Source of the DNA: Alloalcanivorax marinus
GTDB taxonomy: Bacteria > Pseudomonadota > Gammaproteobacteria > Pseudomonadales > Alcanivoracaceae
Reading direction: 5' to 3'
NCBI RefSeq assembly: GCF_016906305.1
Contig: NZ_JADDOL010000015.1
Span: 1-64,000 of the forward strand
DNA length: 64,000 nucleotides
Positions within the stretch are counted from its first letter, which is position 1; the number at the start of each line of letters is the position of its first letter. Shown piece after piece: positions 36,879 through 44,900 of the stretch. The translations under genes and the position numbers were made by a program. The notes below the pieces were generated by a model, which worked only from the letters and a program-made list of their open reading frames with translations, did no database searches and was not told the DNA's origin.

Positions 36879-36943
36879 AAATGCCTAGTATCCCTAAGGG
36901 AAGCGTCATTGATCGCACAAGAACGTGCCAAGGAGAGCTCACT

Positions 36944-37198
36944 ATGAAATCGATCACTCATCTTCACTTCGGTCTCCAGAAGCTGGCGGTACGACTGTTT
37001 GGCGGTGTCTCCACCCGCGCCGACAAGCAGCGTGGGGTCAGCGCGCTGGAGTATATTGTTCTGGCGGCGGCGATCATCTTTATCGTCGGCATTTTGAGTA
37101 CCAACACGACTGTTCAGACTACTGTGAAAGACGCGTTCGACAACCTGTTCAAAGACGCTGCGGGTACCGACGGTGGCGGCGGTGGTGGTACGACCTAA
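36944..37198 (+). CDS. flp: Flp-type pilin
   Basis: An 84-residue prepilin. A basic leader ending KQRG is followed by VSALEYIVLAAAIIFIVGIL, matching the class III Flp motif: cleavage after Gly, Glu at position 5 of the mature chain, and Tyr next to it. The mature tail ends in a short Gly run. The ATG at 36944 has AGGAG upstream. It is the first gene of the tad operon and the major pilus subunit. Confidence 0.9.
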   Translation: MKSITHLHFGLQKLAVRLFGGVSTRADKQRGVSALEYIVLAAAIIFIVGILSTNTTVQTTVKDAFDNLFKDAAGTDGGGGGGTT

Positions 37199-37229
37199 GA
37201 CGTGGGCCGGGAGAGCCGCGGCTTCATCA

Positions 37230-37685
37230 ATGTTGCCCGGACATAGGAGCCAGCGAGGGGCGGTGGCATTGGAATTCCTGATGCTCTTCCCCTTCGTGGT
37301 GGCCATGCTCTACGCCGCCGCCGTCTACGGCATCGTGTTCTTCAGCCAGTACCGGCTGCAGAACGTGGTGGACCGGTCGGTGGCCACGGCCCTGTACGTG
37401 GACCGTTCGGCCTATAGCGCCGATGAATTGGAAACCGAGGTTGAAGGCCGTGCCCGGAACGCGCTGACCGCCCTGCTGCAGCAGCAGCCGGAGCCGCTGG
37501 CGAGTATGGATCTGGACGGTGCTTCCTGTGGGGTGGAGGACGTTGGCGGCGTGACCATGTTGCATTGCCAGCTGACCTATAACTATGCGGAAAATCCCAT
37601 CGTGCCGGTAATGAGTTTTGGCATGCTGGGCACGTTTCCCCCGGTACCGGCCACCCTGAACGCGGAGGCGCGCGCGGCCTTCTGA
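37230..37685 (+). CDS. tadE: TadE-like pseudopilin
   Basis: A 151-residue protein beginning with a short leader (HRSQRG) and the TadE motif AVALEFLMLFPFVVAMLYAA, then a periplasmic domain with a Cys pair. TadE-type proteins are minor pseudopilins processed by the prepilin peptidase. The ATG at 37230 is chosen because it gives a normal short leader; GGGAG lies further upstream than usual. Confidence 0.8.
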   Translation: MLPGHRSQRGAVALEFLMLFPFVVAMLYAAAVYGIVFFSQYRLQNVVDRSVATALYVDRSAYSADELETEVEGRARNALTALLQQQPEPLASMDLDGASCGVEDVGGVTMLHCQLTYNYAENPIVPVMSFGMLGTFPPVPATLNAEARAAF

Positions 37686-37731
37686 CCTCCCCGATACGCT
37701 GTCGATGGACAGGGACGTTTTCGGAGGGGAC

Positions 37732-38652
37732 ATGGGATCGAAACTGCTGTACACCCTGCCGGCCCTGGGGTTGGCGCTGCTGGCCCTGGTGCTGGCCCTG
37801 TTCGGCCTGAGCCGCGAGCCGGACGCCGACGCCGTGCGCGAAGTGGCGGAGAGGCCGCCCGCCAGCGAGCAGGCGCCGACCTATCAATACTGGGTGGTCC
37901 GCCAGCCGGTGCCGGTGGGCGAGACGCTGACCGAGGACAAGCTTGGCGTGGTGTCTTCGTCCACGCCGATCCCGGAAGCGCTGGCCGCCGATCAGCCCGT
38001 GGCCGGCAAGGAAGTGAAGCGCTTCGCCCGCGCCGGCGAACTGCTGGGGCCCCAGCATCTGGCCGCCGGCGGCAACCTGCCCGCCAGCCTGCCCGAAGGG
38101 CACCGCGCCATCGCCATCGCCGTGGACAATGTGGTCAGCGCCGGTGGCCTGCTGCAGCCCGGCGACCGGGTGGACGTGGTCACCGCCTTCCGCCGTTCCG
38201 ACAAGGACAACCCGGTGGCGCTGGTGATGCTGCGCGGAATCACCGTGCTGGCGGTGAAAGGCGCGCTCTCCGGCGCCGAGCAGAGCGACGACAACCGCCG
38301 TAACGAGACCGTGGTGCTGTCGGTTCCGGAAGAAAAAGTGTCCGCGCTGATGCTGGCCTCCTCCCAGGGTCAGGTTCGTCTGGCGGTGGTGGCCGGCGAC
38401 GAACAGCCCGGGACCCCGGAGGCGGAGGAACAACAGCGCACCGCCGATATGACCCCGCCACCGTCGGACACCGCGCCCGCGATGCCCCGGGTGGCGGCCA
38501 GTGACGAGCCGGCTCCGGCGCAACCCTTCTACTTCGACGACTTCTTCCCCGAAACGCCCAAGGCGGCGGCACCGGCGGCGCGCCGTGCCTCGCCGGGCCG
38601 TCGGGTCCAGGTGTTCGAGGGCGCGGAAACAAGGAGCACCTATGTTCGCTAG
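37732..38652 (+). CDS. cpaB: Flp pilus assembly protein CpaB (RcpC)
   Basis: A 306-residue protein with an N-terminal membrane segment (LLYTLPALGLALLALVLALFGL), a SAF domain (VVRQPVPVGETLTEDKL) and the RcpC/CpaB core (LPEGHRAIAIAVDNVVSAGGLLQPGDRVDV). A Pro/Ala-rich tail follows. It works with the secretin in the outer-membrane part of the machine. GGAGGGGA precedes the ATG at 37732. Confidence 0.9.
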   Translation: MGSKLLYTLPALGLALLALVLALFGLSREPDADAVREVAERPPASEQAPTYQYWVVRQPVPVGETLTEDKLGVVSSSTPIPEALAADQPVAGKEVKRFARAGELLGPQHLAAGGNLPASLPEGHRAIAIAVDNVVSAGGLLQPGDRVDVVTAFRRSDKDNPVALVMLRGITVLAVKGALSGAEQSDDNRRNETVVLSVPEEKVSALMLASSQGQVRLAVVAGDEQPGTPEAEEQQRTADMTPPPSDTAPAMPRVAASDEPAPAQPFYFDDFFPETPKAAAPAARRASPGRRVQVFEGAETRSTYVR

Positions 38653-39802
38653 CCGCGTACTGATCACCGCCGTGGCGCTGCTCTGCAGCCTGGCGGCGCA
38701 GGCCGAGCCCCTCACCGGCTCCACCCGCCTGGCGCCGGGCGACCAGAAGGTGCTGACCTTCCCGGCCCCGGTGACCAAGATCGCCACCTCCAACCCGGAG
38801 GTCGCCCGGCTGACGGTGAGTGGCGACCAGGAGGTGCTGCTCACCGCCCTGGCGGAAGGCACCTCGGAACTCACCGTCTGGCTGCGCAACCGGGAGGCCC
38901 CCCTGCGCAGCAGCGTGGCGGTGGCCACCACCCTCGGCGGCAGCCTGCCGTTCGGCACCCAGGTGCAGACCGACATCCGGGTGCTGGAGGTGAGCCGTTC
39001 CGAGCTCAACAGCCTGGGTGTCTACTACGCCAACCTGTTCAACGGCGGCGAGTCCGCGGTGGGCATCGCGCCGCCGGGTACCGGCTTCCGCGGCTTCTCC
39101 GGCGCCAGCGGCGCCCAGGCGCCGATCAGCAGCGACGGTTTCAACCTGTTCGGCATCGGCGGCAACTCCCTGACCATCATCAACGCTCTGGAAAGCGGCG
39201 GCTTCGCCTACACCCTGGCGGAACCTTCGCTGACCAGCCTGAGCGGCCAGAGCGCCTCCTTCCTGTCCGGGGGCGAATTTCCGGTGCCCACCCGCAGCGA
39301 CAACGACGGCGTGCAGGTGGAATTCAAGGAGTTCGGCGTGGGCCTGAGCCTGACGCCCACCGTGATCAGTGGCGAACAGATCATTCTCAAGGTGGCGCCG
39401 GAGGTCAGCGAACTGGACTTCTCCGCCGGCGTGGAGACCGGTGGCGTGGCGGTGCCCGGGCTGCGCGTGCGCCGCGCCGAGACCACCGTGTCCCTGGCGC
39501 CGGGGGAGACCTTCATCATCAGCGGGCTGGTCAGCCGCAGCACCATCAACAGCAGCGACCGGGTCCCCGGGCTGGGCAACCTGCCGGTGCTGGGGGCGTT
39601 TTTTCGCTCCAGCCGGATCTCCCGGGACGACAAGGAACTGGTGATGGTGGTTACCCCCCACCTGGTGACGCCGCGCAAAGCCGGCCGGCCGCCGGTCACT
39701 CTGCCCGGCGGCGCCTACCACGAGAGCAGCACCGGCTGGCTGGACATGGCCACGGAACCGCGACGCGGCTCGCAACCCATTCGCCACGGAGTGAGCTGGT
39801 AG
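38642..39802 (+). CDS. cpaC: Type II/IV secretin of the Flp pilus (CpaC/RcpA)
   Basis: A 386-residue protein with a signal peptide (start FASRVLITAVALLCSLAAQA), a BON/N-domain region and the secretin core including FLSGGEFPVP and VPGLGNLPVLGAFF. It forms the outer-membrane channel for the pilus. It overlaps the end of cpaB by 11 bases. It is at the short end for the family but has the complete secretin signature. Confidence 0.92.
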   Translation: MFASRVLITAVALLCSLAAQAEPLTGSTRLAPGDQKVLTFPAPVTKIATSNPEVARLTVSGDQEVLLTALAEGTSELTVWLRNREAPLRSSVAVATTLGGSLPFGTQVQTDIRVLEVSRSELNSLGVYYANLFNGGESAVGIAPPGTGFRGFSGASGAQAPISSDGFNLFGIGGNSLTIINALESGGFAYTLAEPSLTSLSGQSASFLSGGEFPVPTRSDNDGVQVEFKEFGVGLSLTPTVISGEQIILKVAPEVSELDFSAGVETGGVAVPGLRVRRAETTVSLAPGETFIISGLVSRSTINSSDRVPGLGNLPVLGAFFRSSRISRDDKELVMVVTPHLVTPRKAGRPPVTLPGGAYHESSTGWLDMATEPRRGSQPIRHGVSW

Positions 39803-39804
39803 CC

Positions 39805-40992
39805 ATGAGCGATAACGATATTGTTCTCTCCGTGATCGACGATCCGGGCATCAAGAGCTGGCTGGAGCGGGCGGTGGACGACCCCTTCCGCGTGGAGTTT
39901 GTAAGCCGCTCCGACGTGACCCGGGTATTGCGCCTGCTGGAAGCCACCACCGCCCACCTGGTGCTGGTGGAGGTGAGCGAAAGCGATCTGGATCAGTCCC
40001 TGGCGATCATCACCGCGCTGACCAGCGCCCGCCCCTGGGTCACCGTGATCACCGTGTGCGGCTACGCCAATCAGGAGCTGCTGCTGCAAAGCATGCGCGC
40101 CGGCGCCCGGGACTGTTTTCTGGCGGGCAACGACGCCGCCGAGATCCGTGATCGTCTGCGCCGGCATCAGCTGGTACGCACCGGCCACTACGGCGACGAG
40201 GCCCGTTCCTCGGTGAACAACCTGACCCTGGTGGCCGGCGCCGACGCCACCGTGGACACCCGCTTCCTGACCCAGAACCTGGCCATCGGCATGAACCGCC
40301 GGCATCCGCAGTGGCGCTGCCTGGCCATCGATACCCAGCCCCGGGAGCGGGGTGTGTTCTACCTGGAGGCCGGCAACGAGTTCACCCTGGAAAATCTGCT
40401 GGCCAGCCCGGAAACCCTGGACGAGACCCTGATCGAAACCGCCCTGGAGGAATACCGGCCGGGTCTGCGGCTGCTGTCCGGTGGCGGCGCGGTCGGCGAG
40501 CCCGTCGGTGACCGCAGCGCCGATCTGTTTATCGCTCTGAATCGCCTGATGCAGATGTTCGACCATGTGGTGGTCAATGTGGGCGTCATGCAAAGCCGTT
40601 ACTGGGTTCGCGCCCTGGGCGTGCATGCCAGGCACCTGCTGGTGGGCATGCAGCCGCTGGTGGACCACGTGCACGCCGCCCGCACCCTGGTTCACGACTG
40701 GCGCTCCCATCTCGGCAAGGGCAGCGAATTGGGCCTGGTGGTGGACGGCTACGACAGCGCCGTACCGCCGGGCAAGGACGAGATCAGCGAGACCGTGCGC
40801 GCGCCGGTGTTCGCCACCCTGCCGATGGACTGGCGCCACCGCCTGATGGCGGTGAACTCCGGCCGGCCGATACTCGAACAGGCGCCGCGCTGCGCCTACA
40901 GCCGCCATCTTGGCGGGCTGCTCAACATCATGGACGGTGACGCGGACACGTCGCGAGGGCAGGGCCTGCTCACTCGCGTCCTGGGGAGATAA
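39805..40992 (+). CDS. tadZ: TadZ/CpaE-like localization protein with degenerate ATP site
   Basis: A 395-residue protein with an N-terminal receiver-like domain (RVEFVSRSD...TVCGYANQELLLQSMRAGARDCF) and a C-terminal MinD-like domain. The deviant Walker A normally found at the start of the second domain is replaced by LTLVAGADATVDTRF near residues 139-153, lacking the Gly-rich loop and Lys. TadZ places the machine at the cell pole. ATP-independent function is inferred. It is followed by tadA three bases later. Confidence 0.82.
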   Translation: MSDNDIVLSVIDDPGIKSWLERAVDDPFRVEFVSRSDVTRVLRLLEATTAHLVLVEVSESDLDQSLAIITALTSARPWVTVITVCGYANQELLLQSMRAGARDCFLAGNDAAEIRDRLRRHQLVRTGHYGDEARSSVNNLTLVAGADATVDTRFLTQNLAIGMNRRHPQWRCLAIDTQPRERGVFYLEAGNEFTLENLLASPETLDETLIETALEEYRPGLRLLSGGGAVGEPVGDRSADLFIALNRLMQMFDHVVVNVGVMQSRYWVRALGVHARHLLVGMQPLVDHVHAARTLVHDWRSHLGKGSELGLVVDGYDSAVPPGKDEISETVRAPVFATLPMDWRHRLMAVNSGRPILEQAPRCAYSRHLGGLLNIMDGDADTSRGQGLLTRVLGR

Positions 40993-40995
40993 GCC

Positions 40996-42162
40996 GTGCC
41001 GGGCCGTATCGACCAGGAATATCAGCAGTTGAAGGAGCGCGCGCACCGCTGGGTGGTGGAGCGCCTCGACGAGGAAGGCATCGAGGTGGGCCGCGCCGAA
41101 CGGGATGTGCTGGCGGAGTTCGTCAACCACCAGGTCGGCCAGTACATAACACAAAACCGGGTGCCCCTGTCGACACAGGACCTGAAGCAGCTGTCGCGGG
41201 ACACTCTCTTTGAAGTGGTGGGTTTCGGCCCGCTGGAGCCGCTGCTGATGGACGAGCGCGTCAACGACATTCTGGTCAACGGCCCCGAGCATGTGTTCGT
41301 GGAGGTGGCCGGTATTCTTCAAAGAGCGCATACGCGTTTTATCAACGACGAACACGTGATCCGCGTGATCCGCCGCATGCTGGCGCCGCTCGGCCGTCGC
41401 CTGGACGAAGCGAGCCCCATGGTGGATGCCCGGCTGCCGGACGGCTCCCGGGTCAACGCCATCATTCCGCCGTTGGCGCTGGACGGGCCGTCCATCAGTA
41501 TTCGTAAGTTCACCGGCAACCATCTGACCGCCCGACAATTGATCGAGGGCGGTTCCATGACCCAGGCCTGCCTGGACGTGCTGATCCGCGCCGTGGAGTC
41601 CCGCCGCAACATCATTATCAGTGGCGGTACCGGCACGGGTAAGACCACCATGCTCAACCTGATCAGCCAATACATTCCCCGCACCGAGCGCATCCTGACC
41701 ATCGAGGACTCCGCCGAACTGGTGCTGCACCATCCCCATGTGGTGCGCCTGGAAACCCGCCCTGCCAACACCGAGGGCAAGGGGCGCATCTCGCCCCGGG
41801 AGCTGGTGGTCAATGCACTGCGGATGCGCCCGGACCGGATCATTCTCGGCGAAGTGCGCTCCGCGGAAATCATCGAACTGCTGCAGGCCATGAACACCGG
41901 CCACGAAGGTTCGATGAGCACCATCCACGCCAACAACACCCGCGATGCCCTGGTGCGCATCGAGACATTGCTGGCGGTGAGCGGCTACGACGCCAGCGAA
42001 AAAGCCATTGGCCGGCTGATCGGTTCCGCCCTCGACATCATCATCCAGTTGGTACGCCGCCCGGACGGCAAACGCATGGTAAGCGAGGTGGTGTCGCTGA
42101 GCCCCACCGACGCCGAGCCATACCACATGGATTACCTCTACCGGAGCCAGGATCATGAGTAG
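40996..42162 (+). CDS. tadA: Pilus assembly ATPase TadA/CpaF
   Basis: A 388-residue type II/IV secretion ATPase. Walker A SGGTGTGKTTMLNLIS lies near 207-222, with an Asp box, PDRIILGEVRSAE (Walker B) and GHEGSMSTIHANN (His box). It powers pilus assembly. The GTG start fits the usual N-terminus. The stop overlaps the tadB start. Confidence 0.94.
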   Translation: MPGRIDQEYQQLKERAHRWVVERLDEEGIEVGRAERDVLAEFVNHQVGQYITQNRVPLSTQDLKQLSRDTLFEVVGFGPLEPLLMDERVNDILVNGPEHVFVEVAGILQRAHTRFINDEHVIRVIRRMLAPLGRRLDEASPMVDARLPDGSRVNAIIPPLALDGPSISIRKFTGNHLTARQLIEGGSMTQACLDVLIRAVESRRNIIISGGTGTGKTTMLNLISQYIPRTERILTIEDSAELVLHHPHVVRLETRPANTEGKGRISPRELVVNALRMRPDRIILGEVRSAEIIELLQAMNTGHEGSMSTIHANNTRDALVRIETLLAVSGYDASEKAIGRLIGSALDIIIQLVRRPDGKRMVSEVVSLSPTDAEPYHMDYLYRSQDHE

Positions 42163-43072
42163 CCTCGCTCTGCTCGGCGCCGCGCAAACCCTGGCGGTAC
42201 TGGCACTGCTGGTGCTGGCGGTGCAGGGGCTTTGGTTCCGTTATCGCACCCGGCGCCTGCTCAAGGAGAACGTGCGCCGCCGAATGGTCGACGCCGGCCC
42301 TATAAGCGATGACGCTATTGCCCGGGTGAAGCTCACTGCCCTGGAGCAGGTGCTTTTGCGTGCCGATATTCGAATACCACGCCAGCAATTGGTTCTAGTT
42401 GGTATTCTGATACTGATCTTTCTGTCCGTCGTTGTTGCACTTAAAGGTTTCCTGGTTGCTCTTATTACGGCAGGGCTTCTGGTTGTGACTCTTTGGATGT
42501 ATTGGCGTTTCCGGTTCCAACAACAGAGGCGTCGTATCTATGAAGAGCTGCCATCAATCATTGATTCGGTGCTGCGATATATGAGCGCAGGGCGTTCCCT
42601 GGAAAACGCTTTGGTAGAAGCCTTTCGTGATGCACCACCGGTTTTCGAGCCCCTGAATTTCCGATTGCGCAGCGCGGTGGAAGCCGGTCGTGATTACACC
42701 GGTCTTTTCGAAGACTTCGCGCTTTTATACCGTGTTCCATCATTGGTTCTCATTTCAATTGCCTTGCGTACGGCGGCGCGCTTTGGCTCCTCCATCCAGC
42801 CGGTCTTCAGGCAAGTTTCGGAGTCCCTGCGTTCTCAGCAGGAGATACGCCGTGAATTCATGGCCGCGACCGCCGAGATACGCTTTACCGCCGCCGCCTT
42901 CGCGCTACTCCCCATGGGGTTGGCCGCCTATATGATCTTGATGAACGATAATTACGCCGAAGTCTTGCTGGATACCTCTACCGGTAATTGGATGCTGGCT
43001 ATCGCGGGTGGCCTTCAGACTTTGGGGGTGGTATTGATCTGGCGAATGATTCAGGGGGTGGGCCGTGACTAG
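42155..43072 (+). CDS. tadB: Inner-membrane platform protein TadB
   Basis: A 305-residue protein with membrane segments near the N-terminus (two), and two near the C-terminus, flanking a T2SSF domain (YEELPSIIDSVLRYMSAGRSLENAL). It forms the inner-membrane platform with TadC. Base composition drops abruptly around 42,330-42,350, about residue 60, from GC-rich to near-even, which suggests a recombination join inside the gene. Confidence 0.9.
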   Translation: MSSLALLGAAQTLAVLALLVLAVQGLWFRYRTRRLLKENVRRRMVDAGPISDDAIARVKLTALEQVLLRADIRIPRQQLVLVGILILIFLSVVVALKGFLVALITAGLLVVTLWMYWRFRFQQQRRRIYEELPSIIDSVLRYMSAGRSLENALVEAFRDAPPVFEPLNFRLRSAVEAGRDYTGLFEDFALLYRVPSLVLISIALRTAARFGSSIQPVFRQVSESLRSQQEIRREFMAATAEIRFTAAAFALLPMGLAAYMILMNDNYAEVLLDTSTGNWMLAIAGGLQTLGVVLIWRMIQGVGRD

Positions 43073-43934
43073 CCTATGGTTTTTGGCCGCAGGACTGCTC
43101 GCAATTCTGGCCATTTGGGTTGCTTTGTTTATGTCCCCCCGTTGGGCGCGGAAGGCTAGAATTCATACGCGGCTGCAACATCCCGGAGAAAGCGAGGAGG
43201 AGAGGTCTTCCTTCTGGCTGACGCGCATGGCTGACCGACTAACCGAATCGGGGCTTGCCAAAGAAGATTTCAGAGAAATCCGTGAAGCGTTCGCTGCTAC
43301 CGGCCGGTCACGGGAGCAAGCCCAGATTCTTTATCTTATATTCTGCTGGATGCTCCCGGTCTTCGTTATATTGCTTGGGTTCTTGGCCTTCGGGCCTTTG
43401 GGGGGAATGTTGATGGCGGCGGCGGGTTTTGTGTTGCCCCGTCGGACGATTCGCTCAATGGGTAGGAATGCCGAAAAGCGCCAGAATCATGAAGCCGTTG
43501 AGCTCTGTCATATGACGAGAATGCTGATGGAAGCGGGGCTCTCTCTTGAGCGGGTTCTTCGTCTTATCGCCACGCAGGCGAGGCCGATGCTGCCGATGCT
43601 GTCCGCCAGATTGGATCGATTCAATCGAATGATGGAATCAGGAGCGGAGCGTACCAAAGCCTTGGAGGAACTTGGAGAGAATCGAAGGATACCAGTCCTG
43701 AGAAGCTATGTTGTGCTTATGAAGCAGAGCAGCCAGCTTGGTTCCGGCGTATCCGAAAGTCTCGATCAGATTATCACTGAGGCTCAAACCACTGAAAGAA
43801 ACCGTATCCGGGAAGAGACAAACAGCATTGGGGCCAAGATGACCGTCATAATGATGACGTTTATGTTGCCGGCGTTGTTTATATTGATCGGCGGCCCGGC
43901 GGTCATCTCTATTGCCGACGCGTTGGCGAAATAA
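43065..43934 (+). CDS. tadC: Inner-membrane platform protein TadC
   Basis: A 289-residue T2SSF protein with an N-terminal membrane segment, a paired segment near 95-125 and a C-terminal one (FMLPALFILIGGPAVISIADAL). The conserved core is AVELCHMTRMLMEAGLSLERVL. The GTG start overlaps tadB by eight bases. Confidence 0.9.
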   Translation: MTSLWFLAAGLLAILAIWVALFMSPRWARKARIHTRLQHPGESEEERSSFWLTRMADRLTESGLAKEDFREIREAFAATGRSREQAQILYLIFCWMLPVFVILLGFLAFGPLGGMLMAAAGFVLPRRTIRSMGRNAEKRQNHEAVELCHMTRMLMEAGLSLERVLRLIATQARPMLPMLSARLDRFNRMMESGAERTKALEELGENRRIPVLRSYVVLMKQSSQLGSGVSESLDQIITEAQTTERNRIREETNSIGAKMTVIMMTFMLPALFILIGGPAVISIADALAK

Positions 43935-43955
43935 ACGATAGAAGGGAGTGAAGGG

Positions 43956-44630
43956 ATGCGAGCTATCATTTTTGGAATAACGGCGGCGTTGCTCGCGACC
44001 GGTTGCGCTTATCATCCGCCGGCCTCCGGGGAACGGGTGAACGGTGCGCCGGCGGAACTCACCTGCAATGGGAAAATACAGCCCGAGGAGCAGGTTCAGT
44101 TGGATCGCGTTGACACACTCATGGCGCGAGAACACAACCATGCGGCGCTTGCACAACTTGAAGCGCGCAAAATGTCGACCGTGGATCATTGGGTGCGCTA
44201 CGGTCAGCTTCAGGCATCCACCGGTCGTCTTGATGAGGCGGAACGTATTTTTCGAGGCCTTGTAGCTCAATGCGAAAGCGGCCAAGGCCATCATGGTCTT
44301 GGGATGGTGCTGCTAAAAAAAGACGACGTGATGGAGGCGCTGAAACACCTTGAAAAAGCACGAGAATTAACACCTGCCTCAGCGCAGGTTCGAAATGACT
44401 ATGGATACGTTCTCTTGATGGTAGGTCGCTACCAGGATGCTTCGTATGAGTTACGAACGTCTATGGAACTGGGCGATGGGCAGGGGCCGGTTCGGCAGAA
44501 CCTTGCGGTGGCTTATCTGTTGACTGAAAACTGGGCGGGTCTTCAATGGATGACCCAGGAGTACGATTTCAATGGTGAGGAGCGGGCCTACGCCGAGCGC
44601 CTTGCCGCGACGTTCAGGAGCGTGCAATGA
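43956..44630 (+). CDS. tadD: TadD-like TPR lipoprotein
   Basis: A 224-residue lipoprotein: signal peptide with lipobox LLATGC, then TPR-type helices (GRLDEAERIFRGLVAQ, DVMEALKHLEKARELTPAS, VLLMVGRYQDASYELR). TadD is the pilotin-like or assembly lipoprotein of Tad systems. A GAAGGGAG ribosome site is present. Confidence 0.85.
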   Translation: MRAIIFGITAALLATGCAYHPPASGERVNGAPAELTCNGKIQPEEQVQLDRVDTLMAREHNHAALAQLEARKMSTVDHWVRYGQLQASTGRLDEAERIFRGLVAQCESGQGHHGLGMVLLKKDDVMEALKHLEKARELTPASAQVRNDYGYVLLMVGRYQDASYELRTSMELGDGQGPVRQNLAVAYLLTENWAGLQWMTQEYDFNGEERAYAERLAATFRSVQ

Positions 44631-44899
44631 AAATATTAATCTGCATGATTTTGATGATCCCGATTGCGGCGCTGGCAAATGGTCCCTCTTCGCCAGAGTA
44701 TGGGATAGCGGGTGTGGTGGTGGCCGAAACTCCCCGAACTGATACTGAAAAGGCGCTTGACCAACAGCGATCATCAATTTCCTCTGAAAGCAGTGAGATC
44801 GCTGCGCCGTTATATGTGGATAGTCAGAAGCGTCTGGCGGAAAGCTTTCGGACCCCGATTCCGGAAAGTTTTGGTATACAGACCCGCGACGAGGAATAG
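44627..44899 (+). CDS. Small secreted DUF3613-like protein of the tad operon
   Basis: A 90-residue protein with a signal peptide (ILICMILMIPIAALA) and a C-terminal segment YVDSQKRLAESFRTPIPESF that fits the DUF3613 pattern seen in tad loci. It overlaps tadD by four bases (ATGA). Exact role unknown. Confidence 0.6.
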   Translation: MKILICMILMIPIAALANGPSSPEYGIAGVVVAETPRTDTEKALDQQRSSISSESSEIAAPLYVDSQKRLAESFRTPIPESFGIQTRDEE

Positions 44900-44900
44900 T

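Larger units (their letters stand above)
36575..36943 (+). promoter_or_regulatory. Control region upstream of the Flp/Tad pilus operon
   Basis: Between rpmG and flp there is no gene. The stretch is AT-richer than its surroundings and contains a short CGTCAC-AAA-GTGACG dyad near 36648-36662, the 16-base palindrome and CRP-like site listed separately, and GGAGAG just before flp. The exact promoter boxes are not clear. Confidence 0.6.
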
